64,000 bases of DNA from Dysgonomonadaceae bacterium PH5-43 (GCA_029916745.1 JARXWK010000009.1:1-64000); one strand, 5' to 3'; shown: positions 51,161 through 60,099, counted from the stretch's first letter. A program made the numbers and translations. Notes: generated by a model not told the origin, from the sequence alone.

Positions 51161-51226
51161 TCAAGCTACTGTAGATACCAAGAATAATGTATCTAAACGA
51201 GGATAGTCAAAGCTTTCTCTAATATA
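51161..51226 (-). pseudogene. Relic of a second TOTE-type helicase gene
   Basis: The minus strand encodes 21 codons matching residues about 756-776 of the TOTE protein. Seventeen of 21 residues agree, including the uninterrupted FDYPRLDTLFL, and several differences are silent. A stop replaces the codon before the match and another follows it. It is too short and interrupted to function. It directly adjoins the family C array and lies 240 bp from the inverted repeat fragment. Confidence 0.7.
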
Positions 51227-51244
51227 TTAACGAGTTTTTTGTTC

Positions 51245-52231
51245 TTACGATAATTCCAACATTCTTTTTATTGGTTTAACTGCTTTCTCTATAATATCGT
51301 CGGAGATAAATATCTCTGGCATTTCGTATTTAAGACAGTTATAAAGTTTTTCAAGAGTATTTAGCTTCATAAACGAACATTCGTTACAAGCACAAGTACT
51401 ATCATCAGGAGGAGCAGGGATAAATAACTTATCTTTATTAGCATCTTTCATCTCGTGTAAAATTCCTGATTCGGTAGCTACTATAAATTCTTTCTTATCA
51501 GAGTTATTAACAAAATCTAATAAGGCACTCGTAGAACCTACAAAATCAGCAGCCTTAAGTATAACACTTTTACATTCGGGGTGAGCTATAAGTAGAGCTT
51601 CAGGATATTTCCGTTTTAATTCTAATATCTTCTCTAAAGAAAATCTTTCGTGAACGTGACAAGCTCCGTCCCAAAGAACCATATTTCGCCCCGTAACACT
51701 ATTTATATAAGAACCAAGGTTTCTATCAGGTCCGAAGATTATCTTCTCGTCAATAGGAAATTTGTCAACAATTTTACGTGCATTAGTAGAAGTTACTACT
51801 ACATCAGTAAGAGTTTTTACTGCTGCGGTAGTATTAACATAAGATATAACTGTATGATCGGGATGTTGTTTTATAAATTCTTCGAACTTATCGGCAGGAC
51901 AACTATCGGCTAACGAACAACCAGCATTCAAGTCAGGAACAAATACTCTTTTATCAGGACAAAGTATTTTAGCTGTTTCTCCCATAAAGTGCACTCCACA
52001 CAATACAATAATATCTGCGTCAGTTTTAGTAGCCCACTGAGCTAAAGCTAAACTATCGCCCACAAAGTCGGCAATATCTTGTATGTTACCTTCTTGGTAG
52101 AAATGTGCTAATATTATAGCATTCTTTTCTTCCTTTAGTCTTTTAATTTCTTGTATTAAATCAATATCTTTGGGAACTGAAATATTCAAGAAGCCGGCGG
52201 GCTTAGAGTTTTTAGAGTTATCAATAGCCAT
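51245..52231 (-). CDS. nadA: Quinolinate synthase A
   Basis: [4Fe-4S] enzyme that condenses iminoaspartate with dihydroxyacetone phosphate to quinolinate in NAD synthesis. Seen: AHFYQEGNIQDIADFVGDSLALA near residues 41-63, CGVHFMGETAKIL, PDLNAGCSLADSC, the DGACHVHERF segment, HPECK, and the CACNECSFMKLN end motif. Cysteines in these motifs include the three cluster ligands. Length is 328 aa. nadB and nadC are not nearby. Confidence 0.94.
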   Translation of the reverse strand: MAIDNSKNSKPAGFLNISVPKDIDLIQEIKRLKEEKNAIILAHFYQEGNIQDIADFVGDSLALAQWATKTDADIIVLCGVHFMGETAKILCPDKRVFVPDLNAGCSLADSCPADKFEEFIKQHPDHTVISYVNTTAAVKTLTDVVVTSTNARKIVDKFPIDEKIIFGPDRNLGSYINSVTGRNMVLWDGACHVHERFSLEKILELKRKYPEALLIAHPECKSVILKAADFVGSTSALLDFVNNSDKKEFIVATESGILHEMKDANKDKLFIPAPPDDSTCACNECSFMKLNTLEKLYNCLKYEMPEIFISDDIIEKAVKPIKRMLELS

Positions 52232-52741
52232 ATATTATATATTTATTATATTTAAAATTTAAATAAAAAGAATGATGATAATAATGTCTTGTTAATAAGT
52301 TGGAAAACTAATAATTGAATTACTTGCTTTTTTACTTATTAAGATTAGAAAATAATTTATTATAAAATTATCAACATATCTAATTAATCGTAATATCAGT
52401 ATAATTAATTAATTAACGCATTTCATCAATCTTTTGTTGATAAAGTGCAAAGTTAAAAACTTTCTTCTAAAAGTTATTAGTACTTATCTAAAAGGATATG
52501 TATAAATTAAAGATAAAAAGCTTACTTAATATTTTGAAGGTTGCCTTTACTCGATTAATAAGATAGAAATATTAGAAATACAAATTTATTTATCAACTTT
52601 TGTTTACTGGTTATTAACAATGTTTTTATCTTTATTTATTACCACTCAACACTCTAATATTACCATTCTGCAACTATTATTTCTTAACTATTATATCGTC
52701 TATTAGTTTTGTAGCAGATTATTAATTAAATTTGTTACATA
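52232..52741. other. AT-rich intergenic region between nadA and the LytS gene
   Basis: A divergent 510-bp gap. I see two candidate -7 boxes, TAACTTTG on the minus strand at 52448-52455 (toward nadA) and TAGTTTTG at 52704-52711. No ORF, repeat array or stable hairpin was noticed. Confidence 0.5.
52704..52711 (+). promoter_or_regulatory. -7 promoter box of the LytS/LytTR operon
   Basis: TAGTTTTG matches TAnnTTTG and lies 31 bases before the kinase start. Confidence 0.45.
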
Positions 52742-54025
52742 ATGAAAAAGATTAGAGATTATTTTAAGAACCCATTTATAGTGGGGGTTGTTTTTGCACT
52801 AGTGTATATCTTGTATAGATTAATACCTGTATGGAGTGTTACAGATGATTTTTTTACATTTAATAATGTTATGTCTATACTGGCATGCTTTATTGTTCCT
52901 TGTGGTATAGGATTTTTAATTTATATTCCATTTAAGATTAAAAAGATTCGCAATTATTCTAAGAATCCGTTTATAGTGATTATTGTTATTGCATTAGTAT
53001 ATGGTTTGTATAGAACAATGTATTTGTGGTATCTTACAAATGATTTTTTTACTTTGAATAATCTAATATCTATATTGTCTAGTGTTATTGTACCTTTAAG
53101 TATAGGATTTTTTGGTATTAAGTTATTTAAGGGTTATTCTGAAAGACCTCCTGAAGAACAAAAGAAAAGATTTATTCCTACTATATTATTGTTTTTCTTA
53201 GGAACTATTGTAATTACCTTTTTAATAACTTTTATCTTTTTACCTTTATTTTCCCATATAATCTATGCTGTACCTTTTTTATTTAATGCGATAGATAAAG
53301 AGAATATAATTTTCCCTGATTTTGTAGAATTGTTAGGTCCGTTTCATTTTGAATTAATATTTTCTCATTCTAATTTCTTGATTTTGTTTATTATACTTCC
53401 TCTGTTTCTACTATACAATCTTTGGACACAATCAATAAATAAAGAAAAGAAACTTCAAGAAGAAAATCTTAAATACAAATACAGAACACTTAAAACTCAG
53501 ATTAATCCCCATTTTCTTTTTAATAGTCTTAATACTTTATCGGAGATTGTTTACATAGATGCTAAGAAGGCAGATAATTATACTCAGAAACTTGCAGGTG
53601 TTTATAGGTTTATTCTTGATAACGAAGATGTAGATTTATTACCTCTTACCAAAGAATTAGAGTTTGTAAAAGAATATTTCAGTTTACAGAAAGAACGTAA
53701 TGAAGATAAAATAGTGTTGAATATTAATATCGATAATCCGCAGAACTATAAGATAATTCCTATATCTTTACAAATACTTATAGAAAACGCATTAAAGCAT
53801 AACTCGGCATCGAAAGAACAGCCTCTTACGATAGACGTATTTATAGAAGAAGGCTTTATTATAGTGAAGAATAATTTACAGAAGAAAACTATTTTAGATA
53901 ATTCTTCGGGAACTGGTTTGGCTAATCTGAAAGAAAGAGCAAAATTGATAATGAATAAAGAAATGATTATTGTGCAAGATAATAATCAGTTTGTAGTAAA
54001 ACTACCTGTTATAAGCATTTTATAA
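52742..54025 (+). CDS. LytS-type membrane sensor histidine kinase
   Basis: A 427-aa sensor kinase. The N-terminal half has about six membrane helices. The first four come as a tandem duplication: residues 3-67 and 68-131 repeat the pattern KIR-Y-KNPFIV...DFFT-NN--SIL...VP-GIGF. The C-terminal half is a His_kinase domain (PF06580 type), with the phospho-acceptor in TQINPHFLFNSLNTL (about 247-261), the N box LIENALKHN and a G box GTGLANLKERAKL. The stop is 2 nt before the response regulator gene. The signal sensed is unknown. Confidence 0.88.
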   Translation: MKKIRDYFKNPFIVGVVFALVYILYRLIPVWSVTDDFFTFNNVMSILACFIVPCGIGFLIYIPFKIKKIRNYSKNPFIVIIVIALVYGLYRTMYLWYLTNDFFTLNNLISILSSVIVPLSIGFFGIKLFKGYSERPPEEQKKRFIPTILLFFLGTIVITFLITFIFLPLFSHIIYAVPFLFNAIDKENIIFPDFVELLGPFHFELIFSHSNFLILFIILPLFLLYNLWTQSINKEKKLQEENLKYKYRTLKTQINPHFLFNSLNTLSEIVYIDAKKADNYTQKLAGVYRFILDNEDVDLLPLTKELEFVKEYFSLQKERNEDKIVLNINIDNPQNYKIIPISLQILIENALKHNSASKEQPLTIDVFIEEGFIIVKNNLQKKTILDNSSGTGLANLKERAKLIMNKEMIIVQDNNQFVVKLPVISIL

Positions 54026-54027
54026 TA

Positions 54028-54774
54028 ATGAGAGTACTAATAATAGAAGACGAACAGCCTGCTGCTAATAAATTGAGCAGGCTGCTTAAAGAAATAGATT
54101 CGGAAATAGATATTATATCGGTGCTTAAATCGGTCGAAGAGTCTATCAATTGGTTTATTAACAATCCAGCGCCAGAACTTATATTTATGGATATTCAGTT
54201 AGAAGATGGACTTTCGTTCGATATCTTTGAAAACTGCCGTGTAGAAACTCCAGTAATATTTACTACGGCTTATGATGATTATGCCCTGAAAGCTTTTAAA
54301 GTAAATAGTGTAGACTATCTTCTAAAACCGGTTTCTATACAAGAATTAAAAACTGCTATAAATAAGTTTAATAACATATATAAGGCTGATTATGCAAAGA
54401 TAGAATCGGTTGTTAGATTGATGCAACCAAAAACTAAAGAACGTTTCTTGATAAAGATAGGAGAGAGATACAAATCTATATCTACTACCGACATAGATTG
54501 CTTCTATATTGAAGAACGAAACTCTTTTATTTTCACTAACTCTTCACGTAGCTATCCCATAGATTACTCTTTAGATAAAATAGAAAAGATGATAGATCCA
54601 AGTATATTCTTTAGAGTAAACCGTAACTACATTATAAACTACTACGCAATAAAGGATATTACAGTTTATTCTTCAAACCGTTTGAAAGTAACTTTAAACA
54701 ATAAAGTAGGAGAGGAGGATATATTAGTTAGCCGAGATAGAGTAAACGAGTTTAAGAAATGGAGCGACCAATAA
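54028..54774 (+). CDS. LytTR-family response regulator
   Basis: A 248-aa DNA-binding regulator. The receiver domain (1-120) has acidic E7/D8, phospho-acceptor D55 in LIFMDIQLEDG, T in TTAYDDYALKAF and K in LLKPVS. The C-terminal LytTR domain (about 145-245) has FLIKIGERYKSISTTDIDCFYIEERNSFIF and FFRVNRNYIIN. It is coupled to the LytS kinase, which is its obvious partner. Targets are unknown. Confidence 0.92.
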   Translation: MRVLIIEDEQPAANKLSRLLKEIDSEIDIISVLKSVEESINWFINNPAPELIFMDIQLEDGLSFDIFENCRVETPVIFTTAYDDYALKAFKVNSVDYLLKPVSIQELKTAINKFNNIYKADYAKIESVVRLMQPKTKERFLIKIGERYKSISTTDIDCFYIEERNSFIFTNSSRSYPIDYSLDKIEKMIDPSIFFRVNRNYIINYYAIKDITVYSSNRLKVTLNNKVGEEDILVSRDRVNEFKKWSDQ

Positions 54775-54780
54775 TACTTA

Positions 54781-54812
54781 TTTGTAGTTAAGCTAATAAA
54801 TAACTACTTTTG
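54781..54812 (+). promoter_or_regulatory. Promoter of ychF
   Basis: TTTG (54781-54784), a 20-nt spacer and TACTTTTG (54805-54812), 26 bases before the ychF start. Confidence 0.65.
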
Positions 54813-54838
54813 CGCTCTAAAATACTTATATACATATT

Positions 54839-55942
54839 ATGGCTTTACAATGTGGCATTGTTGGACTTCCAAATGTAGGAAAGTCAACTCTTTTTAATTG
54901 TCTTTCTAATGCAAAGGCTCAATCTGCAAATTTTCCTTTCTGTACAATAGAACCCAATGTTGGTGTAATTACTGTTCCAGACGAACGACTAAATAAATTA
55001 GCTGAATTAGTTAAACCTAACCGAATACTTCCTACTACGGTAGAAATTGTAGATATTGCAGGCTTGGTAAAAGGTGCAAGTAAGGGAGAAGGTTTGGGAA
55101 ACAAATTTTTAGCTAACATTAGAGAAACTGATGCAATACTTCACGTTTTGCGTTGTTTCGACGACGATAATATAACTCACGTTGATGGTTCTGTGAATCC
55201 TGTTAGAGATAAAGAAATTATAGACATAGAGCTTCAGCTTAAAGACCTTGAAACAGTTAATTCTCGAATACAAAAAGTTGAAAAACAAGCTAAAACAGGG
55301 GGAGATAAAGAAGCTAAACGTATGTTCGATATTCTTGTTCAGTTTAAAGAAGCTTTAGAACAAGGAAAATCGGCACGAACTGTTAAATTCGAGAACAAAG
55401 ACGATGAAAAACTTGCACGAGAAGTTTATCTTCTAACATACAAACCTGTACTTTATGTTTGTAATGTAGACGAAAATAGTGCTTCTTCGGGTAATGCGTA
55501 TGTAGAACAGGTGAGAGAAGCAGTTAAAGATGAAGATGCTCAGATATTAGTTATTGCAGCTAAAATTGAATCAGAAATAGCAGAGTTTGAAACTTATGAA
55601 GAACGTCAGATGTTTTTAGAAGAAATAGGACTTAAAACATCGGGAGTAGCTCGACTTATCCAGTCGGCTTATAAGTTATTAGGATTACAAACTTACTTTA
55701 CAGCAGGAGTACAAGAGGTGCGCGCCTGGACTTTCATTAAAAACTGGAAAGCTCCACAATGTGCCGGAGTTATTCATACCGACTTCGAAAAAGGATTTAT
55801 TCGTGCTGAAGTGATAAAATATGACGATTTTATTGCCTTAGGCTCAGAAAGTGCCGTAAAAGAGGCTGGTAAAATGAATGTTGAAGGAAAAGAATATATT
55901 GTACAAGATGGAGATATAATGCATTTCCGTTTCAATGTTTAA
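54839..55942 (+). CDS. ychF: Ribosome-binding ATPase YchF (OBG family)
   Basis: P-loop NTPase related to Obg that hydrolyses ATP and binds ribosomes; in E. coli it is linked to oxidative stress and translation. Seen: G1 GLPNVGKSTLFN (residues 8-19), DIAGLVKGASKGEGLGNKFL (71-90), the noncanonical base-recognition motif NVDE that gives ATP preference, and the C-terminal TGS domain from about 278 (YFTAGVQEVRAWTF). The 367-aa length is standard. A DUF3078 gene follows after 15 nt. Confidence 0.95.
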   Translation: MALQCGIVGLPNVGKSTLFNCLSNAKAQSANFPFCTIEPNVGVITVPDERLNKLAELVKPNRILPTTVEIVDIAGLVKGASKGEGLGNKFLANIRETDAILHVLRCFDDDNITHVDGSVNPVRDKEIIDIELQLKDLETVNSRIQKVEKQAKTGGDKEAKRMFDILVQFKEALEQGKSARTVKFENKDDEKLAREVYLLTYKPVLYVCNVDENSASSGNAYVEQVREAVKDEDAQILVIAAKIESEIAEFETYEERQMFLEEIGLKTSGVARLIQSAYKLLGLQTYFTAGVQEVRAWTFIKNWKAPQCAGVIHTDFEKGFIRAEVIKYDDFIALGSESAVKEAGKMNVEGKEYIVQDGDIMHFRFNV

Positions 55943-55957
55943 TTATAAATTGTAGTT

Positions 55958-56845
55958 ATGAAAAACAAACTAATTTTCTCTATTATCTTTCTATTTGGGT
56001 TTATAACTATACTTAATGCCCAAACAGGAACAGAGGCAGCTAAAAAGTTACGCGACTATGGTGCTGCCGAAAAAGACCATGGTTGGACTCACTCGGGGGT
56101 AGTAGGTATAACTTTCGGACAAACATCTCTTTCTAATTGGTCGGCAGGAGGAGATAACACTGTGTCTGGAAATTTTTTACTAAACGGTTCTATGAACTAT
56201 CTTAAAGACAAATGGTTTTGGGATAATAGTCTTGCCCTACAATATGGATTAGTATATTCTTCTTCCGACGACTGGAAAAAAAGCTCAGATAAGATTAATC
56301 TTACTTCTGTAGCAGGGCGAAATATATCTAATAAATGGTCTGCTTCGTTTTTATTAAACTTTCATACACAGTTTGCAAAAGGTTATAATTATCCCGACAG
56401 AGAAAACTATCTTTCTAAGTTTATGGCTCCAGCATATTTAGATGCTGCTTTAGGTTTTACTTACAAGCCAAACGCAAACTATTCTGTATTTATTTCTCCA
56501 GTAACAGAAAGAGCTACCTTTGTTTTAGACGATAAATTGTCTGACGCAGGTGCTTTTGGTGTAGATAATGGTAAAAAAGTTAAATGGGAAACAGGTGCTT
56601 ATCTTAGAGCAACCGCTAAACAAACATTATGGAGCGATTTAAGCATCATTTCAACCTTAGATATGTTTACCCCTTACAACGATGATTTCGGAAACGTAAA
56701 CATAAACTGGGACTTATTATTGAACTATAAATTAAACAAGTTCTTAACCGCAACATTAAACACTACTCTTAGATATTACGATACCGAAGTAACTAAAGTT
56801 CAGTTTAAAGAAGTGTTAGGATTGGGCTTTACTTATAACTTCTAA
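55958..56845 (+). CDS. DUF3078 outer-membrane protein
   Basis: A 295-aa exported protein. The signal peptide is cleaved after LNAQ (residue 22). The mature part is made of amphipathic beta strands (GITFGQTSLSNWSAGGDNTVSGNF, WFWDNSLALQYGLVYSS) and ends with phenylalanine (GLGFTYNF), fitting an outer-membrane barrel. The SNWSAGG segment is typical of DUF3078, a Bacteroidota family of unknown function. It probably shares the ychF transcript. Confidence 0.8.
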   Translation: MKNKLIFSIIFLFGFITILNAQTGTEAAKKLRDYGAAEKDHGWTHSGVVGITFGQTSLSNWSAGGDNTVSGNFLLNGSMNYLKDKWFWDNSLALQYGLVYSSSDDWKKSSDKINLTSVAGRNISNKWSASFLLNFHTQFAKGYNYPDRENYLSKFMAPAYLDAALGFTYKPNANYSVFISPVTERATFVLDDKLSDAGAFGVDNGKKVKWETGAYLRATAKQTLWSDLSIISTLDMFTPYNDDFGNVNINWDLLLNYKLNKFLTATLNTTLRYYDTEVTKVQFKEVLGLGFTYNF

Positions 56846-56868
56846 TCACTAACAAGTGTTAATTAACA

Positions 56869-56900
56869 TTTGACAAACGCTCATAAAAGTATTATCTTTG
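56869..56900 (+). promoter_or_regulatory. Promoter of a short terminated transcript
   Basis: TTTG (56869-56872), a 20-nt spacer and TATCTTTG (56893-56900): a full consensus promoter whose transcript meets a terminator within about 45 nt. Confidence 0.6.
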
Positions 56901-56906
56901 CGTAAG

Positions 56907-56952
56907 CAAAAAATATGTAACCACTGATAGATAGTTCTTCAGTGGTTTTTTT
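56907..56952 (+). ncRNA. Predicted very short RNA or leader fragment
   Basis: From the expected start, about 12 A/T-rich bases are followed by hairpin AACCACTGA/TCAGTGGTT (56919-56947) and seven T residues. Nothing is encoded (its only ATG is followed at once by a stop). It may be a small RNA of about 46 nt, or an attenuated leader of ybeY, although ybeY also has its own promoter. Confidence 0.45.
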
Positions 56953-56959
56953 GTACTAT

Positions 56960-57110
56960 GTTTCAAAGAAATTGCAGTGAATTTTGATGCAAAACACGGT
57001 GTTTTAAAGATGAAACTCTGAGAGTTTCAAGGTAAAAGACACTGAGATATTTCTGAAACGCACTGTGTTTTTGAAAAAAGCCTTTGTACTACCAAAAACA
57101 TACAGTTTGT
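56960..57110. repeat. Degraded family A repeats
   Basis: Several TTTCA/TGAAA arms at 22-26-nt spacing, including GATGAAACTCTGAGAGTTTCA with a 7-bp stem and TTTCTGAAACGCACTGTGTTTT. The unit pattern is looser than in the other arrays. Confidence 0.45.
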
Positions 57111-57152
57111 ATAGAAACACATACGGTTAAAGATTCTAAAATGGCGTTAAAG

Positions 57153-57182
57153 TTTGAGTTTTCCGTCAAAGTTGTATCTTTG
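57153..57182 (+). promoter_or_regulatory. Promoter of ybeY-mnmG
   Basis: TTTG (57153-57156), an 18-nt spacer and TATCTTTG (57175-57182). The start codon follows 22 bases later. Confidence 0.55.
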
Positions 57183-57203
57183 TAGATTATTTCAAGTTAT
57201 ACA

Positions 57204-57641
57204 ATGATTTCGTATTGTTCTGTAGACATAAAATTCCCAACAATAAAACGACGTGAAGTTTCTCGTTGGGTTAAGGCAGTCGCCAATACTTACAACAAGA
57301 GAGTAGGGGAGATTGCTTATATATTTTGCTCCGATGAAGAGATATTACGCATAAATAAACAGTATCTCGAACACGATTACTATACCGATATTATAACTTT
57401 CGACTACTCGGAAGACGATGTTATATCGGGAGATTTATTTATCTCATTAGATACAGTAAAATCTAATTCGGAGAAATTTAATACAAAATACGAAGATGAA
57501 CTGTATCGCGTTATCATTCACGGCATATTGCACCTTTGCGGTTTGAAAGATAAGCAACCCGAAGAAGAACGCATTATGAGAAATAGTGAAAACGGAGCAC
57601 TTGAATTATTAAAAACAAGCAAAGAGGAGTTGAAAAAATGA
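57204..57641 (+). CDS. ybeY: YbeY endoribonuclease / rRNA maturation factor
   Basis: Zinc-dependent RNase for 16S rRNA 3'-end maturation and ribosome quality control. Seen: YIFCSDEEILRINKQYLEHDYYTDIITFDY (about 34-63), GDLFISLDTV and the zinc motif HGILHLCGLKDK (about 109-120). The third ligand, usually His in GxDH, is Lys here (KDK). A DK variant is, as far as I recall, common in Bacteroidales YbeY. Length is 145 aa. The stop overlaps the mnmG start (ATGA). Confidence 0.9.
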   Translation: MISYCSVDIKFPTIKRREVSRWVKAVANTYNKRVGEIAYIFCSDEEILRINKQYLEHDYYTDIITFDYSEDDVISGDLFISLDTVKSNSEKFNTKYEDELYRVIIHGILHLCGLKDKQPEEERIMRNSENGALELLKTSKEELKK

Positions 57642-59512
57642 CATTTAATTACGATGTTATAGTAGTAGGAGCAGGGCACGCAGGTTGTGATGCCGCAGCC
57701 GCAGCTGCTAATTTGGGATCTAACACATTGTTGATAACAATGGATATGAACAAAATAGCACAGATGAGCTGTAATCCTGCTGTAGGAGGTATTGCAAAAG
57801 GTCAAATTGTAAGAGAAATAGATGCACTTGGTGGTCTTATGGGGATTGTAACAGATATGACTGCCATTCAATTTAGAATGCTAAACCGATCTAAAGGTCC
57901 TGCAATGTGGAGTCCGCGAGCACAGAGTGATAGAGCTCGCTTTATCGACAAATGGAAAGAAGAGTTAGATAATATAAACAATCTTAGTATTTGGCAAGAC
58001 GTTGTACGTCAATTAATTATAGAAAACAATAGCGTAGTAGGAGTAAAGACTTCTCTCGGAGTTGAGTTTCGCGCCAAAGCTGTAGTATTAACAGTAGGAA
58101 CCTTCCTAAATGGTTTGATGCACATAGGTAAAGTGCAGTTCCCCGGAGGCAGAATCTCCGAACCTGCATCGTATGGAATTACTGAGCAATTAACAGATCT
58201 TGGTTTTACAAAAGATAGAATGAAAACAGGAACTCCTGCCCGTATTGACGGTCGCAGTGTTGATTACTCTTTAATGGAAGAACAAAAGGGAGAGACAGAT
58301 TTTCATAAGTTTTCTTATCTTGATTTCACACCACGTCCTCTTAAACAGTTGAGCTGCTGGACATTATATACAAACGAAGCTGCTCACGATGTTCTTCGTA
58401 AAGGCTTAAAAGATTCTCCTTTATACAACGGACAGATAAAAAGTATAGGTCCGCGTTACTGTCCGAGCATAGAAACAAAGATAGTAACCTTTGCTGATAA
58501 ACTACAACATCAACTTTTCTTAGAGCCAGAGGGAGAGAATACTCAAGAGTTTTATCTAAATGGTTTTTCATCTTCACTGCCTTTAGACATACAGTTGAAT
58601 GCTTTGAAAGAGATTCCTGCTTTTAAAGATATTCGTATTTATCGACCAGGTTATGCAATAGAGTACGATTTCTTTCACCCAACCCAACTATATCACACTC
58701 TTGAAACAAAACTTATAAAGAATTTATTCTTCGCCGGACAAATTAATGGTACAACTGGTTATGAGGAAGCGGGAGCGCAGGGTCTTATTGCTGGAATTAA
58801 TGCTCATATAAATGTTCACGGTGGAGATTCTTTTGTGCTAAAACGCAACGAAGCTTACATAGGCGTACTTATCGACGATTTAGTTACTAAGGGAGTTGAT
58901 GAGCCATATCGTATGTTTACATCAAGAGCAGAGTATCGTATTTTATTAAGACAAGACGATGCCGATATGCGCCTTACCGAAAAAGCATATAACTTGGGTC
59001 TGGCAACAAAAGAACGCTATAAGCTTTTAACCGATAAAAAGGAAAGTATAGAAAATATAATAACATTTGCTCGGAATTATTCTGTTAAAGGAGAATATGT
59101 AAATTCGGCATTGGAATCTTTCGGCACTACACCTTTAAGACACGGTGTTAAGTTGATAGATTTGATTCTTCGTCCGCAATTAAACATCTACAAAGTGGCA
59201 TCAATAATTCCAGCCTTCAAACAAGAGTTAGATAAAGTTTCGGAAAGAAAGGAAGAAATTTTAGAAGCTGCTGAAATTCTTATGAAGTATGAAGGTTATA
59301 TTGCGAGAGAGAAGGTAATCGCAGACAAAATAAACCGCTTAGAAAATATAAAGATAAGAGGTAGGTTTGATTACAACACAATACAATCTCTTTCTACAGA
59401 AGCAAAACAAAAGCTAACAAACATAAATCCTGAAACGATAGCGCAAGCGAGTAGAATACCAGGAGTTTCTCCAAACGATATAAATGTTTTATTAGTTTTA
59501 TTAGGCAGATAA
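57638..59512 (+). CDS. mnmG: tRNA uridine-5-carboxymethylaminomethyl modification enzyme MnmG
   Basis: FAD-dependent subunit of the MnmE-MnmG complex that modifies U34 of several tRNAs. The N-terminal dinucleotide motif VVGAGHAGCDAAAAAANLG (residues 7-25) is followed by NPAVGGIAKGQIVREIDALGG, GTFLNGLMHIG, FAGQINGTTGYEEAGAQGLIAGINA and the C-terminal ALxxIPGVSPxD-like region. The 624-aa length is typical. A parS-like palindrome lies just after its stop codon. Confidence 0.96.
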   Translation: MTFNYDVIVVGAGHAGCDAAAAAANLGSNTLLITMDMNKIAQMSCNPAVGGIAKGQIVREIDALGGLMGIVTDMTAIQFRMLNRSKGPAMWSPRAQSDRARFIDKWKEELDNINNLSIWQDVVRQLIIENNSVVGVKTSLGVEFRAKAVVLTVGTFLNGLMHIGKVQFPGGRISEPASYGITEQLTDLGFTKDRMKTGTPARIDGRSVDYSLMEEQKGETDFHKFSYLDFTPRPLKQLSCWTLYTNEAAHDVLRKGLKDSPLYNGQIKSIGPRYCPSIETKIVTFADKLQHQLFLEPEGENTQEFYLNGFSSSLPLDIQLNALKEIPAFKDIRIYRPGYAIEYDFFHPTQLYHTLETKLIKNLFFAGQINGTTGYEEAGAQGLIAGINAHINVHGGDSFVLKRNEAYIGVLIDDLVTKGVDEPYRMFTSRAEYRILLRQDDADMRLTEKAYNLGLATKERYKLLTDKKESIENIITFARNYSVKGEYVNSALESFGTTPLRHGVKLIDLILRPQLNIYKVASIIPAFKQELDKVSERKEEILEAAEILMKYEGYIAREKVIADKINRLENIKIRGRFDYNTIQSLSTEAKQKLTNINPETIAQASRIPGVSPNDINVLLVLLGR

Positions 59513-59517
59513 GTTAG

Positions 59518-59533
59518 TGTTCCACGTGGAACA
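59518..59533. promoter_or_regulatory. parS-like 16-nt perfect palindrome
   Basis: TGTTCCACGTGGAACA is a perfect palindrome with the CACGTG core of bacterial parS (consensus TGTTTCACGTGAAACA). It differs from that consensus by one symmetric change and equals Pseudomonas-type sites in its central 14 bases. It sits 6 bp after mnmG (gidA), a gene often near oriC and parAB. There is no T run, so it is not a terminator. Confidence 0.6.
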
Positions 59534-59553
59534 TAATTATAAATCTCAGTCAA

Positions 59554-60084
59554 ATGAATATTGAAAGATTAACTAAATCGGTTCGTAACATTCCCGATTT
59601 CCCTGTTGAGGGTATACAATTCAAAGATGTAACAACCTTGTTTAAGGACTCGTCTATATTAAATGAATTAGTAGAGGGATTATACGAAATGTATAAGGAT
59701 AAAGGCATCACAAAAATAGTAGGGATAGAGTCTCGAGGATTTATTCTTGGTCCGCTTCTTGCTTACAAATTAGGAGTAGGGTTTATTCCTATAAGAAAAC
59801 CAAACAAGCTCCCGGCTGCTACTTTCGAAGAAGTTTATGATAAAGAGTACGGAACAGATTCGATACAAATACATCAAGATGCCTTAACTGAGGGTGATGT
59901 AGTTTTAATTCACGATGATTTGTTAGCTACAGGAGGAACTATGGTTGCCGCAGTTAATTTAGTGCGTCGATTTAATCCGCAGAAAGTATATGTGAACTTC
60001 TTAATAGAATTAGAGGATTTGAAAGGTCGAAATTTGTTTCCTAAAGACATAGAAGTTACCAGCATTATTAAGTTCGACATTTGA
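59554..60084 (+). CDS. apt: Adenine phosphoribosyltransferase
   Basis: Purine salvage enzyme: adenine plus PRPP to AMP. Seen: the opening IRNIPDFPVEGIQFKDVT-type segment (residues 8-28), VGIESRGFILGPLLAYKLG, and the PRPP-binding motif VLIHDDLLATGGTM (about 114-127). Length is 176 aa. The start is 41 nt after mnmG, and uvrC follows after 15 nt; these genes appear co-directional in one transcription unit. Confidence 0.95.
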   Translation: MNIERLTKSVRNIPDFPVEGIQFKDVTTLFKDSSILNELVEGLYEMYKDKGITKIVGIESRGFILGPLLAYKLGVGFIPIRKPNKLPAATFEEVYDKEYGTDSIQIHQDALTEGDVVLIHDDLLATGGTMVAAVNLVRRFNPQKVYVNFLIELEDLKGRNLFPKDIEVTSIIKFDI

Positions 60085-60099
60085 ATATAACTTTTTAAG

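Noticed and set aside
57204-57641. Inactive YbeY because of the missing third His
   Set aside because: A Lys at this position appears to be common in Bacteroidales YbeY, so it is noted as a variant and not called a defect.
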